The position numbers were made by a program, and so were the translations under genes. Shown piece by piece: positions 52,901 to 63,942 of a stretch of DNA of 64,000 bases. Below the pieces are notes generated by a model. That model made no database searches, had not been told where the DNA came from, and worked only from the letters and a program-made list of their open reading frames with translations. This DNA is from Dimorphilus gyrociliatus. Taxonomy: Eukaryota > Annelida > Polychaeta > Dinophilidae. The stretch lies in assembly GCA_904063045.1 (NCBI GenBank), contig CAJFCJ010000011.1:372001-436000 (forward strand), given 5' to 3'. How positions within the stretch are numbered: the stretch's first letter is position 1; every line of letters starts with the position of its first letter.

Positions 52901-53142
52901 ATGAACCAAATTCCATTCATAATAGGTCAAACTATCTGTCTATGTCGCCTGGGTCCAACACAAGTAAGGACGACGGATATGCTGATATGGACTATACACC
53001 TTCGAAAGGGAACACTTCATCAAGTGCTGGAACCGATGAATATTTTGAAATGGCAATTGAGCCTGCAGCCATTGTTCAAGCTACTACCGTCGATTCACAT
53101 CAACATGAATATACTGAAATTAATTACTGCAAGAAACAGTAA
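49947..53142 (+). CDS. IRS: Insulin receptor substrate
   Basis: Docking protein phosphorylated by insulin/IGF receptors and binding PI3-kinase. Eleven exons (49947..50012, 50152..50270, 50358..50533, 50596..50753, 50814..50959, 51016..51267, 51329..51436, 51497..51543, 51988..52077, 52169..52294, 52355..53142) join in phase to give 691 aa. Order: PH domain (KVGFLKKL, KKYFILRSDTLSLEYHD, ERQQWHDEI), PTB domain (GRLTCGIYRVIVLPEHCIV, NYFMIELGRQAEPGPGKFW), a Ser-rich linker (KRARTNSFES), then eight YxxM motifs for p85 SH2 binding: YLPM, YMEM, YIEM, YLDM, YVEM, YLSM, YADM, YFEM. The C-terminus ends EYTEINYCKKQ. Function in growth control downstream of insulin is well established for the family. Confidence 0.95.
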
Positions 53143-53464
53143 TTTCGTTGTAATACCGTAATTAATCGTTTGTTTATGCTCAATCGGTCGATATAAAAAA
53201 ATCTGCTTATTTATCAATTAATATAAGGAAGATTTCGAATAAATCTTTGATTAAATCTATTATATTAAACTTGCATTATTTGTCATTGATAACTACACTT
53301 TTCTAATTTAATAGTCAAGAATAGGAACCAGTCAAAAATACACCCCAGTGCCATCTGTAGTTAGAATAATTTTACTTCCACATCACCCGATTAAGATATT
53401 TTCCCTATTTACTAGCAATTTTAAAAATCTCTTGTCTATTCGATTTGTCATTCAGTTTTTAATA
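53143..53464. other. IRS-BLZF1 spacer
   Basis: AT-rich. CAGTGCCATCTGTAG at 53346-53360 resembles, on the other strand, a CTCF core. A 62-codon frame beginning near 53348 is probably chance. Confidence 0.4.
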
Positions 53465-54624
53465 ATGGAATCCAAAGGTCTGTTGATATTATTAACAAAT
53501 TTTGTAGTCGTTCACTTCATGATTTCTACTATTTAGTGAGAAGGTCCGATGTTCGGCCTGATGGTGACGGAATGGAAGAAGAACTGCTCAAATCAACCCC
53601 GGAAATAAAATATGCTAAGCCGACTAAACACCGTCAACTCACTCGATTGAATGATTCCCAAATGATTCGTGTAAAACCGCAAAAAACTGTAATATCGAAA
53701 GAACCTGTAAAAGCAGCAGTAAAAGAAGTTGTGCAACAAAAACCAACAAAGACTCAAAAGAATCAAAATACAGAAACTCCACAGGTTCAGAATGTTGATA
53801 CTTCAGGATCTATTCAGTCTATGACCGCGGAAACGATAGATAAAGTAAGAGAAGAGTGTGAAGGAGAAGAAAATTCAGATTTAGATATACTTAACGAAGA
53901 GTTAGAGGCTACGAGACGGGAGTTAGAAGCACAAATTCGCATAAATAAGGACCTCAAGAAACTACTTATCGCATCTATGGGTGATGATTTGCATCATAGG
54001 GTGGATTGTTTGGTTAAAGATCGTGTAGCATTAGCTGAGAATATTGAAGCATATTCTAAACGACTCGAGGAAGGAGGGTTGATAAGAGAAGAATTAGAGA
54101 TACGAGCAGATATGTACAGATCGAAATTTGCGGCTAGCAAATTGCTAGTTGAAGAAGCTATTGATATGCGGGCCTCTCTACAGCTTCAATTGAATTATGC
54201 TCATCAGGCCATGAAAGAATTGTTAAGCGAAAGGGCACAAGTAAGAAAAAATTTACAAGAAGCTTACGGAGTTTCACAAGCTACAAATGAAGCCCTAGGC
54301 ATTGAAAGGCAGAGTAAGAAAGAACTCCCAATGAACAGTACTATTTTGGAAATATCTGAGAAAGTAAATAACCTATCTCTCTCTTTGAAAAATGCTCTGC
54401 TTCCTGTTATGAACAATTCAAAATATCAAACAATTCCATTTGGATTTTCACCTACTGCAGCAGAAGTTATGGCCATGCAATGCTTGGCCAATAGAGCCAA
54501 AGAACTTGATGGTTCTGATATTAGGCAAATTTATAAGCACAACCGATTTCATTTAGCAGCAAATTTTGATAATCTTACACTCAATTGTTGTTCAAATTGT
54601 ACTGGCAAAATTCATGCCGTTTAA
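53465..54624 (+). CDS. BLZF1: Golgin-45 (BLZF1)
   Basis: Main exon 53537..54624; a tiny first exon 53465..53477 (MESK) joins in phase through a 59-bp intron, giving 366 aa. If that exon is wrong, translation could begin at ATG 53573. Golgin-45 signatures: ELEATRRELEAQIRINKDLK, LLIASMGDDL, MYRSKFAASKLLVEEA, AMKELLSERAQVR and the C-terminal RFHLAANFDNLTLNCCSNCTG, which matches the conserved NCC-x2-C end. It is a coiled-coil tether on medial Golgi membranes that binds GRASP55 and Rab2. Confidence 0.9.
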
Positions 54625-54705
54625 ACAAGTTACGTTTTATTGTCTAAAATATTTTTGACAGCATGTATAAGAAAATGACAATGTAGCTATTTTGTGTTTC
54701 TATAA

Positions 54706-55668
54706 CTAGCTTCTTAAGGCTTGCAGGCGAGCCTGCATTTCTGACATATCTTCTGCATCCTCTTCTTGCGGCTCTTCCACAACAGGTAGGGAGTCATTAA
54801 CAGCAGTAGGAGCCCTTTTAAGAGGTTCTATATAAAATAAAAAATATTAAATTTATGATGAGAAAATTAATAGAATTTTCAACCTCCTATTATTTCATTA
54901 ACAACGGCCTCAACTTCTTTTTCGACTTCATCTTCCATATCTTCTTGATCAATGTCTTCGAAAGTATCCTCAATCATTTCTTCAATGATACCCGCGCGTG
55001 TCATTTCTTTTGATAGTTCTCGCATAGTGTTCTGAATTTCAGGCACTTTTACCAATCTTTGCATGCTGGACATTACTTCAGTGCTTCTTTGTATACAACC
55101 AGCCGTTCTTATGGTTGCTGATGACAAATAGATTTCTTGCATTTAATAGAATATAAAAACAGATTATTCCTATACCTAGTTGAGCGTTCATTCCATTTTC
55201 AATAGTTGTCAGATGAGCTTTTGCTGCATATATTTTACTTATAGCTTTCTTACTCTGAACGATTTCTCTAGCTAGAATCTTAATAGAGTCAATGTCCTTT
55301 TTTTTCGCGGCACTCTTAATGGCCAGTTCTACTTTTTGTTTTTCTCTCTCAATACCTGAATATTTATATTAGTAAGGAAATAACATTGAGACTATAACTC
55401 AACCTCTAATCTGCCGTTCGAGTTGACGACCCTCCTGACGAACTTTTGCGGTCCATTCTCGAACCTAAATAAAAATAAAAGTTCCTTATCTTAGTTATTT
55501 GAAAATTAGTCATTCAGCAATTTCAAACATCTTCACTTCAGTAATTATGATTAAAGAATCAAAGAAAAAATGTTTTAAAATTTATGAAAGATTATATTCT
55601 TGATCAGAAAAATTTGTCACTTTTTCCTTCGTTGGTTGACTTGGCTTGTCCTTTCCAAAGAGACCCAT
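54706..55668 (-). CDS. CHMP3: ESCRT-III subunit CHMP3 (VPS24)
   Basis: Exons 55668..55621, 55464..55404, 55355..55176, 55117..54884 and 54827..54706 join in phase to give 214 aa (human 222). N-terminal MGLFGKDKPSQP, REWTAKVRQEGRQLERQIRG, SKKAISKIYAAKAHL and VPEIQNTMRELSKEMTRAGI follow vertebrate CHMP3. The acidic helix (EEMIEDTFEDIDQEDMEDE) and the terminal MIT-interacting ARLQALRS motif are intact. It polymerises with CHMP2 during membrane scission in multivesicular body formation and cytokinesis. It shares a 177-bp divergent promoter with the HMG20-like gene. Confidence 0.96.
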
Positions 55669-55845
55669 TAGGTTTTAATAAAATAGAGGTTCGTGTTTAC
55701 TTCGGACGGGGCATGCGCAAGAAATCAATGACTGTATTTATCGCTGGTTCCAAATTCCGAGTCTTTATAGTGACTAGTATCTATGACGCGCACTACTTGT
55801 AGTACTACAATAACGGAAACAGGAAACGGAAACTGAATACCGAGA
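55669..55845. promoter_or_regulatory. CHMP3/HMG20 divergent promoter
   Basis: Interval of 177 bp between opposite start codons, containing GGGCATGCGCA (55709-55719), an NRF1-like site. Confidence 0.5.
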
Positions 55846-57776
55846 ATGGAAGATTTGAGTTGTCCTGTTACATTTTCCTCCAATCCTACCTCAACCGTTA
55901 TCTTAAGTGAATCCCCATTGTCATTAAACAGTTTCTGTGTTGATAACGACAAGTCTGACATATTTACGGATAAGCTCGACTGTGTGACAAGCTCAAATTT
56001 TATATCTGATTCCAATGTTGTTGTCGATAGCCGAAGGTAAATTAAATGATTTTTTTGGTACGCTTTAAGTTTATTACTATTTTTTCAGTCTTTTATATTG
56101 TTCTGATTTATCTTCAAATGTTACCTTTTCAAATCTTCCCGAATTATCTAACTCTGCAATGCTGGAGGAATGTCATCAACAAGAAGGTGACCCGATTCAC
56201 TTTCCTTCAATTAATGGTACATAGATAAGAACCCTGACAACAAATAATAGCTGATCACTGTAATTAATTTTCCAGGTAACCTAGTAGGTGGAGAAAATGA
56301 TGAAACTCAGCTTTTTCATATAGAAACAGAGGAAGTAGGAGATGGAGTAAATTTAGATAATATAAGTGATCAGTACACATTTGTGACAACTGAGCCATTG
56401 GTAAATGATCGTGCTGACATAACAATCAATGAATATGAATCTGAGGAGTTAGCAGAGCCCCCAAAGGAAAAAAAGAAGGGTGGTTGGCCAAAAGGAAAAA
56501 AGAGGAAAATGGAGTTGATAGATAAAGCCCCTCGAGCCCCCATGTCAGGGTAAGAGTTGTGGTCTAAGGATAATTAACTTAGAATATATAAATGTTAAAA
56601 ATGTTTTAGATATGTTATATTCTCATCTCGAAAACGTTCGAAATTAAAAGAAGAAAATCCAAACAAGACTTTTACTGAAATCACTAAAATGCTAGGTAAT
56701 GAATGGAGTGCTATGTCAGAAGAAGACAAACAAGGATATTTAGAGGAAGCTGAAAAAGATAAAGAAAGGTATCTTAGAGAAATGAAAGAATATAGAAACA
56801 GCGAAAATTACCGTAAATTCCGGAAAAGCCAAAATGGTATGAACTTTTTAATATATAAATAAATTATTTTAAAATATATATATCAGAAATAAAAAACTTA
56901 TTTTTATTAATAAATAGCAAATGGCGTTGAACCAAATACAGATGAAGAGGATGATGATGTAAAATAACATAATATTATAAAAACTTTTAATAATCATATT
57001 ATTCCAACAGAATAACTTATATTGTTCAGTCTGCGACGTTTGTTTTGTAAGTGCTCATAATAAGAGGGAACATTTATTGGGAAAAATTCACTTTGACAAA
57101 GTTACTCGTTTGTAAAAATATTTACTTAAAGCGTATATTTATTAAAAATAAACATTCTTCAATTTCAGAGAATTACAATAAAGATTTATTAAGGCAAAAA
57201 AATGAAAAAGAGAAGCAGGAGAAAGAATTAAGAGATAGTTTTTTAACTCGAAAAGATATCGATCATTTAGATTTAAATTGGTTTTCTGAAGTTCTAATGA
57301 AGAAAAATACCGGTTGGCATACATTTTTAGATACTTTTATTGCTAGAAGTAGGTGATTGAGTAAATATTGTATCTATAAGAAATTTTTATCTTTAAGAAA
57401 TATGTTTACTAGGTGGCGTTACCGATTGTAATGCACTCTAATTTTTCGCAATCTTGATCTTAACAAAACCAAAAGTATTTTACTCTGTTCAATTAAAATT
57501 TTTATCACTCTCTAATACGTTATTAACCTGGTATCAATTTTTATCTTAACAGAAAGAGAATGTGAAATTGAAACTTTGACAAACTCACTACAAGCTAGTC
57601 AACAAAAATTCCATGCAATACAACAACAAATTAACCAGTTGAAGGCTTTTAAACAAAATTATCTAGAGACACTTAGTCACGAGCGAAAATTAAAAAAACA
57701 ACTAGTGAACGATATAAACACTTTAAGAATCGTACCAACTTTATTTGGTGTTAATAGCTTTCAAAGTATGAGATAA
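55846..57776 (+). CDS. HMG20A: HMG20A-like chromatin factor with added zinc finger
   Basis: Eight exons (55846..56036, 56089..56216, 56276..56549, 56610..56836, 56918..56958, 57011..about 57107, 57169..57348, 57553..57776) join in phase to give about 453 aa. An acidic N-terminus leads to GGWPKGKKRK, then the HMG box (GYVIFSSRKRSKLKE, EITKMLGNEWSAMSEEDKQGY, EKDKERYLREMKEY). Next comes a C2H2/U1-type finger (LYCSVCDVCF with EHLLGKIH), then a C-terminal coiled coil (KRECEIETLTNSLQAS). The box and coiled coil follow HMG20A/B, components linked to the LSD1-CoREST complex. The finger is not part of vertebrate HMG20 as I know it. The end of exon 6 is uncertain by seven bases. Confidence 0.87.
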
Positions 57777-58861
57777 TGTTTGTGAAAAGCGTACAAGAAA
57801 GAAAATTGTGTTTCCTATAAAAGAAAAAGTTATATACTTTCTAAAAGAAAAGCAAAATAAGCGAAAGTATTTTTACTGTAGAATGTACTTAAAGGCAATC
57901 TTTGAGTATTAATTTTAACAAAAAACATAAGGAAAGAACATGCGTATCTTGTGAAAATTTAGAGATGTACCATCTGTCGTTTGACCTTGATTTATTCTTG
58001 ATTCTGCGTATAAAAAGCATCAGACTGATCATAAAAGCTCTTGCTTCCGTTTGAGTTACGTTGAAGTAACTTCTCGCTAAAGAAGATATTAAGGAGAGGG
58101 CTAAAGACTATTCGGTTTTCTTTTTTAAATAGAAAGTCTCGACGTATGAAATATTTAGCAAACCACGTACAAAATAATTCAAGATGTGGATTGTCACTGG
58201 TACTATTGCTGTCTGTCATAGAGCTAACGGGAGGGGAGGAGAAGGAATGAAAGGTGAACGGCTTGGTAAAATGACGAATTTCGGTTGGAGAAGAATCGTT
58301 GGAGAGAAAGGTAAACATTTCTAAATTTAAGAAGAGGAAAACACTAAAAACTAAATATAAAAGAAAATGTATATATGTTATCTCTCTATTAGTCTGATAT
58401 TTCATCTGGGCATTTCTTTCTAGCCGCTTTACTACCGATCACCGTAGTCTGGAGCAGAGCAATTGGCTTCAAGATGGAATAGCGCGGACCATAAGATAGT
58501 GGAGGATGTATTTTGTGTATGAATAACGAACACTTCCTAAGACTGATAAAAAGAAATGGATAATCGCATTTAGTTAAATCCTTCTTCCCCCTCCCTAAAA
58601 CATTTCTTATATTTTTTTGTCTTTATTCCGTAAACGAATAAAAAACGGATTATTAACACGAAGATATATTGTATAATTGTCATTGTGATTAATGGACAAC
58701 TAGTATAAGCATTCATTTTTAAGTACTTTTTTCGCTAGACAAACAAACGGCCCAGTTCATAATTCTATTGTTTCCAATTACATCTGGTAGGCCTGTTGGA
58801 GATAATATAGATCCTGCCGATAGGCCATAATTAGTTCTACAGGGCACTAGTTTGCTAAAAT
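57777..58861. other. HMG20-profilin spacer
   Basis: About 1.1 kb, AT-rich. It contains one minus-strand frame with weak protein character (57992-58405, listed separately). Confidence 0.4.
57992..58405 (-). CDS. Doubtful small secreted/membrane protein
   Basis: Uninterrupted frame of 137 aa from an ATG. Residues about 10-30 (TYIHFLLYLVFSVFLFLNLEM) could be a signal anchor. The rest is Ser/Phe-rich with one Cys. No family and no introns. Its composition is more protein-like than the surrounding noise but it may still be a chance ORF. Confidence 0.3.
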   Translation of the reverse strand: MKYQTNREITYIHFLLYLVFSVFLFLNLEMFTFLSNDSSPTEIRHFTKPFTFHSFSSPPVSSMTDSNSTSDNPHLELFCTWFAKYFIRRDFLFKKENRIVFSPLLNIFFSEKLLQRNSNGSKSFYDQSDAFYTQNQE

Positions 58862-59900
58862 ATGTCGATTAGATCGGAGAACTTTATCGGTTTCTGTTTA
58901 TTAAGCTTCTGCTTATTACTTTGTGGACAAACGTTTTCCGTGACCGACCCGTTTTATGGCTCTGAAGAGATCTCTTCGACAGCAACGACGTTCAAGTCGA
59001 CAGGCAAGGGATTTGATGGTTTTTTAGGAATTGATATAAAGATGATAACCTACATATGCATTGCTCTAGGATCTGGTATATTTTTAAGCATGGTTCTTAT
59101 AACTATTTGTATGGCGTGCTTGAGTGCAAATGCTAGCTTAGATAAGGAAGAAATAGCCTTAAAGAGTGTAAAGAAAGCTGAAGCACCGGCATATTTTGAA
59201 TACGATGTCATCCAAGGAGATATGCCAGAGCCGGAAGTTCATAAACCAAAGCCAAGACCAAGAGATTCTGAAGTTCCTGGAACTTTTAATATATTGAAGC
59301 ACAAACGTATTGAAGATTGTCAGGTTAAAAGTTCCGAGTATGGTTTAAACGGGTGGTCAAAATCGTTAGTTCAAGAAGTTATAGATCAGAATTTGCTCTA
59401 TTTAGCGGTATACAATTTGGATATGCGTAACAGAATTCATGCTGTCGCCACACTATTTGAGGAGGAGGTCCCAAATTTACATATTGCCGATATTGCTTCT
59501 TTTGTTCTAAGCTCACAGAAGGATAAGGCAATTCAGTTCGGTTCGACCATTTTCCACATGAAATTCATCCATACAGACTGCTATGCTGCTACCGGAATCG
59601 CTCAAACAAACAAAGGTAGATTTTCAAATAGGCCCTTAATAAGAAATTTATAATCAGTTTGTTTGTTCAGGTCAAAACCTCACAATGTTTGCCGCTGCCG
59701 CTCCGAAATCTGATAATGCAGCCTTTATAGTAATAGGTATAACCGACACCTCATTGGACGAAGGTCAATGCGAGAGTAGCGTCGCAAGACTAACTGACTG
59801 CTTTCCATTAGAACCCAGTCGACCGCGTAGTTTTGTTGTAGAAGATGAATCAAATGCCTCATATACTCCAATTATTAGGACGGACTCAAAAACAAAATGA
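58862..59900 (+). CDS. Membrane-anchored profilin-fold protein
   Basis: Exons 58862..59615 and 59671..59900 join in phase to give 327 aa. Residues 1-26 form a signal peptide, 27-60 a short Ser/Thr-rich ectodomain, and 61-88 a membrane segment (MITYICIALGSGIFLSMVLI). A proline-rich linker follows (MPEPEVHKPKPRPRD), then at about 164-305 a domain that lines up with profilin: Trp near its start (GWSKSLV), the central FGSTIFHMKFIHTD strand pair, AAFIVIGITDTSLDEGQC and the closing helix ESSVARLTDCF. In profilins the last two elements read roughly ALIIGIYDE...PGQC...VEKLGDYL. Predicted topology puts the profilin-like domain in the cytoplasm beside its own proline-rich stretch. Actin or poly-proline binding is inference. 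Confidence 0.72.
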
Positions 59901-61664
59901 ACGAAAAAAGCAAAACAATCTGTCTGTTTTCTTTTGCTTATGTAACAATGAATGTATCTTAAGTTATTTCTGCTTTTTGTTTGTTTTGCTTATTGGAAAC
60001 ATGCACATTTTCTAATTATAAATGTTATGTTTTTGTAATTTTTTTTTTTTAAAAAAAGAAAAAAAAAGATGCTCAAAGTTTATATTCTACTGTTTTTACA
60101 ATGTAATAAAAACTGGAACGAGTTGTCCTATTAACTTATAAGTTAATTAGCCAAAATGACTTTTGATCTTTAAAAAGAGACTATTTTTGACAGAAATAAA
60201 TTGCAAAGTGTATACGTCATTTAACTGTTTTGGTTTTTATATATATTAAATACAACAGACAGCTACCTGTCACATCTGAGTGTCTTTTAGCATAATTTAT
60301 CTTCTCTTTAGAAAGTACTCGACCGTGTTATACGTGTTTGTTCTTTGGAACAAACTATCACAAAGTTGTACAGAGTTCAAATGAAGTGAGATAGAAAGAT
60401 AACGAATTACATTATAATTTAATTTTGTCTTTCAATTAGATTAGATATACAGAAGGGAAAAACAATTTGCAATATAGTTCACTATGAGTAACAGTATCAG
60501 CACGAACTAGACTAAAGAATATATAAATATGGATATATAAAATACATTCATAGCGTACTCTAATATATTGTATTCTCCAATATATTATATATGATAATAA
60601 TTATCTTAGTTAATTCAATTATATTAATAACAACTAAATAACTTGTACTAAATTGTTTAGCTTTTCTTGTTTTTTTTTTACAGAACTGTTTACTTAAAAT
60701 GAAGCAGTTCCTTTCTCTTTTGAAAGTGAAAATATCCATATTACTAATAAATTTATCTTACATTAAAATAAACCTAAACTTGCAACTTTATTAAAGCGAA
60801 GGTAAAGTTTATATTTGGAAATTTTCCCATACTTGTTATCTTATAGATACCAACCTCTATCATATTTTTTTGAAATTGAACAAACTTTCTATCTTATCTC
60901 TTTTTCACTTTTTCCTTCTATCTATTATATTTAGAATTTAAAACTAGATGGCGTTTTGTTAGAAAAGCTAATGCTTTTACAAAAATCGAATTAGTTAAAT
61001 CTTCAATATATTGATATAATTGATTTGAATGATCTTATACAAGTAAGACAAGATTTAGATAAATCTTCTTAAAAACCTATTACGAAAAATTAGAATTTAT
61101 TAAATTCTCTTTTGTAGATAATAAACTAATCCTTATCGCAAAGTTTTCACAAAGCCAGTTTTGTTAAATACTATTCTATGATAACAAATGCATTTTTAGC
61201 TTTAATTACAACTACAACTATCGATAGGTTATTGGAATGTTGACTAAGTTGATTCAATTGAATTACTTAGAGATGTTAGATAATGAAATCCTATTCCAAA
61301 CTTACAATGTTTAAAGATTGCATAACAAAAATGTTAATGTAATTGTATTGGGGGCCATTTTCTGTTTTATCCTTTATTCAACTCTTTTTGACTTTATGTA
61401 AACTGCAATAATTTTTAGCATTTATGAATTACTTATCCACAATAGATGGCGCGTCAGTATATAATGTTTATTAATGACGTGTGATAAATGAATGAATTAT
61501 ACCATAAAATACCAATTAAGGGCCCGTCGTAAATACTGACGTATCAAAACATGTTCAATTAGTAAAGTAGAAATAAGTTTTTATTGATAAAAAGAAATTT
61601 ATTTCTTGATTTCCGCTGATGTCAAAGTAATTTGTGTTTTGTTCAGTTTTGTCTATTTTTTTGG
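59901..61664. other. Gene-free AT-rich region
   Basis: About 1.8 kb without a supportable gene. It contains a poly(T)-poly(A) block at about 60038-60068 that could form a hairpin, and two CTCF-core-like words, CTAGATGGCGTT (60944-60955) and AATAGATGGCGCG (61441-61453). Confidence 0.5.
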
Positions 61665-61961
61665 CTAAGAAGTTTTCTTTTCTGAAAGTTGATAACATAC
61701 ACATCCTGGCGGCGGAGGGCAATGAGGATCTTTTAAGCATGGTAGAGTTGGCCTGGGTAACGGTGCTTTTGCCCTACACGACTCTATAACTGTACAACAT
61801 TGTTTGAGGTTAACGTTGCACGGATTAAAGTTATATTCGCAAACTTTTGGTCGATTGGGCAGATACAAAGGTGGACAAATCTTTTTATTCTTCTCACAAT
61901 TCTTTGCGCAAGCTTTTGGCACTGGTGGTACATGTGTACATCTACTCGAAGCCAGAACCAT
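61665..61961 (-). CDS. Small Cys/Pro-rich protein
   Basis: Single-exon frame of 98 aa with 13 cysteines and many prolines (CPPPPGCVCYQL near the C-terminus; NLKQCCTVIESC in the middle). There is no signal peptide, so it is either cytoplasmic, as in sperm or cornified-type structural proteins, or lacks an upstream exon. The frame from the first ATG is fully open. Unrecognised. Confidence 0.5.
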   Translation of the reverse strand: MVLASSRCTHVPPVPKACAKNCEKNKKICPPLYLPNRPKVCEYNFNPCNVNLKQCCTVIESCRAKAPLPRPTLPCLKDPHCPPPPGCVCYQLSEKKTS

Positions 61962-62246
61962 ATTATTTTTTTTTCTTAGGCAATAGTTTTCTTAGTCATA
62001 AATTGTATTTTTTTGGTTTTTCTCAGTTTTTCAATTTAAAAAAATAACGTATTTTTATGACATAATAAAAAAATCATAATTTGTATCTCTAAAAAGCGGC
62101 TACAGTCGTATTTTTGTACAAGTTCAAAAAAACAATTAATGAGCTCACCATTAAACCCAATCAAGACGTATAAAAGATTATAGAAAAAAATATGAAAAAA
62201 GCAGAAGAACATTTTTTGAGTCTTTTTTTTATGTTTCTTCTATTCA

Positions 62247-63518
62247 TCAGCTTTTCGAATTTTCCGCATCGGAGAGATGATCTACTTTATCGTCGGAAAT
62301 AGAAACATTTGTTGTATCTGTCTTTTTTGGTTGATAATCGATAAACATAACCGTTACGCCATTTACAGTTATCTTCGTTCTGACAGCAGTTGATCTTATT
62401 ACATTCTTATGCTTAGGCGGTCTCCTATGAAAAGAAGAAAGGAATTGTTAGAGAATGTCTTTTTAAGAGGCTTGGGATAGTTTATTTGGGCTATAGAAAC
62501 AAACTTCAACCTTAAATGTGTTTCTCATTTATCACATGGAAATGGGGGCAATTTAAGTTCTATTGCAATAGGCAAGAGCAATACAAAAATATGAAAGGGA
62601 ATGCACCTAGGGGTATATATCGTTTAAATGCTAACATAAAAAGAGTAATGTACCGTCAAATTTGTTCTGAGCACTGACAAACTGTCATAAAAGTGGGCAA
62701 TAAAAAAAATACTATAAATTTTACTCGTGGAAGAATATTTTATATATTCTGTCCAAACTTTTGTGCCTTTTTTGCTTCTATTTTTTAATATTCTATCTAC
62801 AAATAATATCAAACAGTTACTCACTTGCTTTTTGTTCTGGGATTTTTCTGAAAAGAAAAATTTCGTTTGAAGAGACAAGATTGTGTGGTAGGTTCAGGAG
62901 GTTCCTGTTCCTGTTCCGGTTCCGGTTCTGGTGCGTTTTCCTCGACTTCATATGAACGATCCGTGTTTGGTACTTCCGCACTCGGTGAGGGACTAATACT
63001 ATTATATCCTGCTGGACTAGTAGTAATTTGAGGTTTTTCCACTGATTTAGGTCTTCTTCTCTTGGCTTTGGTGGACGCTACCGAGAATTCCTGAGATATG
63101 CCGACACTTGCGGGTTTTCTGAAAGTTTTTTTATATACATTTACTTATTACTCATGTTTGTTTAGTAATTTACCACGATATAACCTTTTAAAGAAGATTG
63201 TAACACTTGTATAAAAAGTAAGAAAAGGAATTTTTGTCACCTATAGTTATAATATTGTCTCTATTGCTATAACTTTTAAAAAACTTACCTTGTGCTGGTG
63301 CCCTTTTTCGTTTCACACATTTGGCAGGCGAAGGATTCACTAGGATTTTCAAATGTACACATTGTACATTCCCAAGTTTCCTCAGCTGTCTGTTTAGCTC
63401 GTTTTCGACTAGAAAACAATTATATACATAGTTAAACAATCACAAATCACAATATACTGCTGTCAACATTGTTATTGTTAGTTATTTTAACAATTACCAA
63501 CCCTTTTTTCGTTTCCAT
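62247..63518 (-). CDS. RYBP: RYBP/YAF2 Polycomb (PRC1) subunit
   Basis: Exons 63518..63502, 63408..63289, 63118..62825 and 62424..62247 join in phase to give 202 aa. An N-terminal RanBP2-type zinc finger (WECTMC...FACQMC) runs straight into the RYBP/YAF2 hallmark KKGTSTRKP. The middle is Pro/Glu-rich. The C-terminal RPPKHKNVIRSTA and the hairpin KITVNGVTVMFIDY match the RING1B/CBX-binding region of RYBP. RYBP and YAF2 define variant PRC1 complexes and read H2AK119ub through the finger. This single gene probably stands for both vertebrate paralogues. Confidence 0.94.
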
Positions 63519-63588
63519 AACGATCTTAGGGCGAAAAACAGCAAGAATATATAAAAACTATGAGAAGACAATGAAAGAAACCTCTGGT

Positions 63589-63594
63589 CACGTG
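63589..63594. promoter_or_regulatory. CACGTG E-box upstream of RYBP
   Basis: GGTCACGTGATA about 70 bp upstream of the RYBP start codon; same type as sites before STT3A, SLC17/REV3 and IRS. Confidence 0.4.
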
Positions 63595-63770
63595 ATAACT
63601 GATATCCAATAGACTTCCAGAAGTTCAGCTTAGAATATTCTATTTCCGCTTCCGCAGTGCGGTCTAACTCGAATGAAACGAGATTTTAATTCGGTAACTA
63701 ATTAAATTCTTGTTGATTCTTAATGTTTTTATTTGAACTAATAATTTTTTTGTAATTATTAAAAGAAAAA

Positions 63771-63942
63771 TCATTGAGGAATTTCATTACGAGGGTCGTA
63801 AGTAAAACCTGAAAAAGCGTTCTGATCAGTCTGACCCCCTGCTCCATCAGTCATTCCCGGATTTCCACCTGTTTTTACGGAAGAGGTGATAGGCTCAGAC
63901 GTAAACTCCCCTGAAATATGTCTAAGGTCTAAGTCTCCTCCC
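63771..63942 (-). CDS. Last exon of an unidentified gene (partial)
   Basis: An acceptor TTTCAG at about 63943 opens a frame of 56 codons ending in TGA at 63773..63771. The peptide is Gly/Ser/Thr-rich and ends AFSGFTYDPRNEIPQ. Upstream exons lie beyond the window edge. Composition suggests a low-complexity C-terminal tail; no family recognised. Confidence 0.5.
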
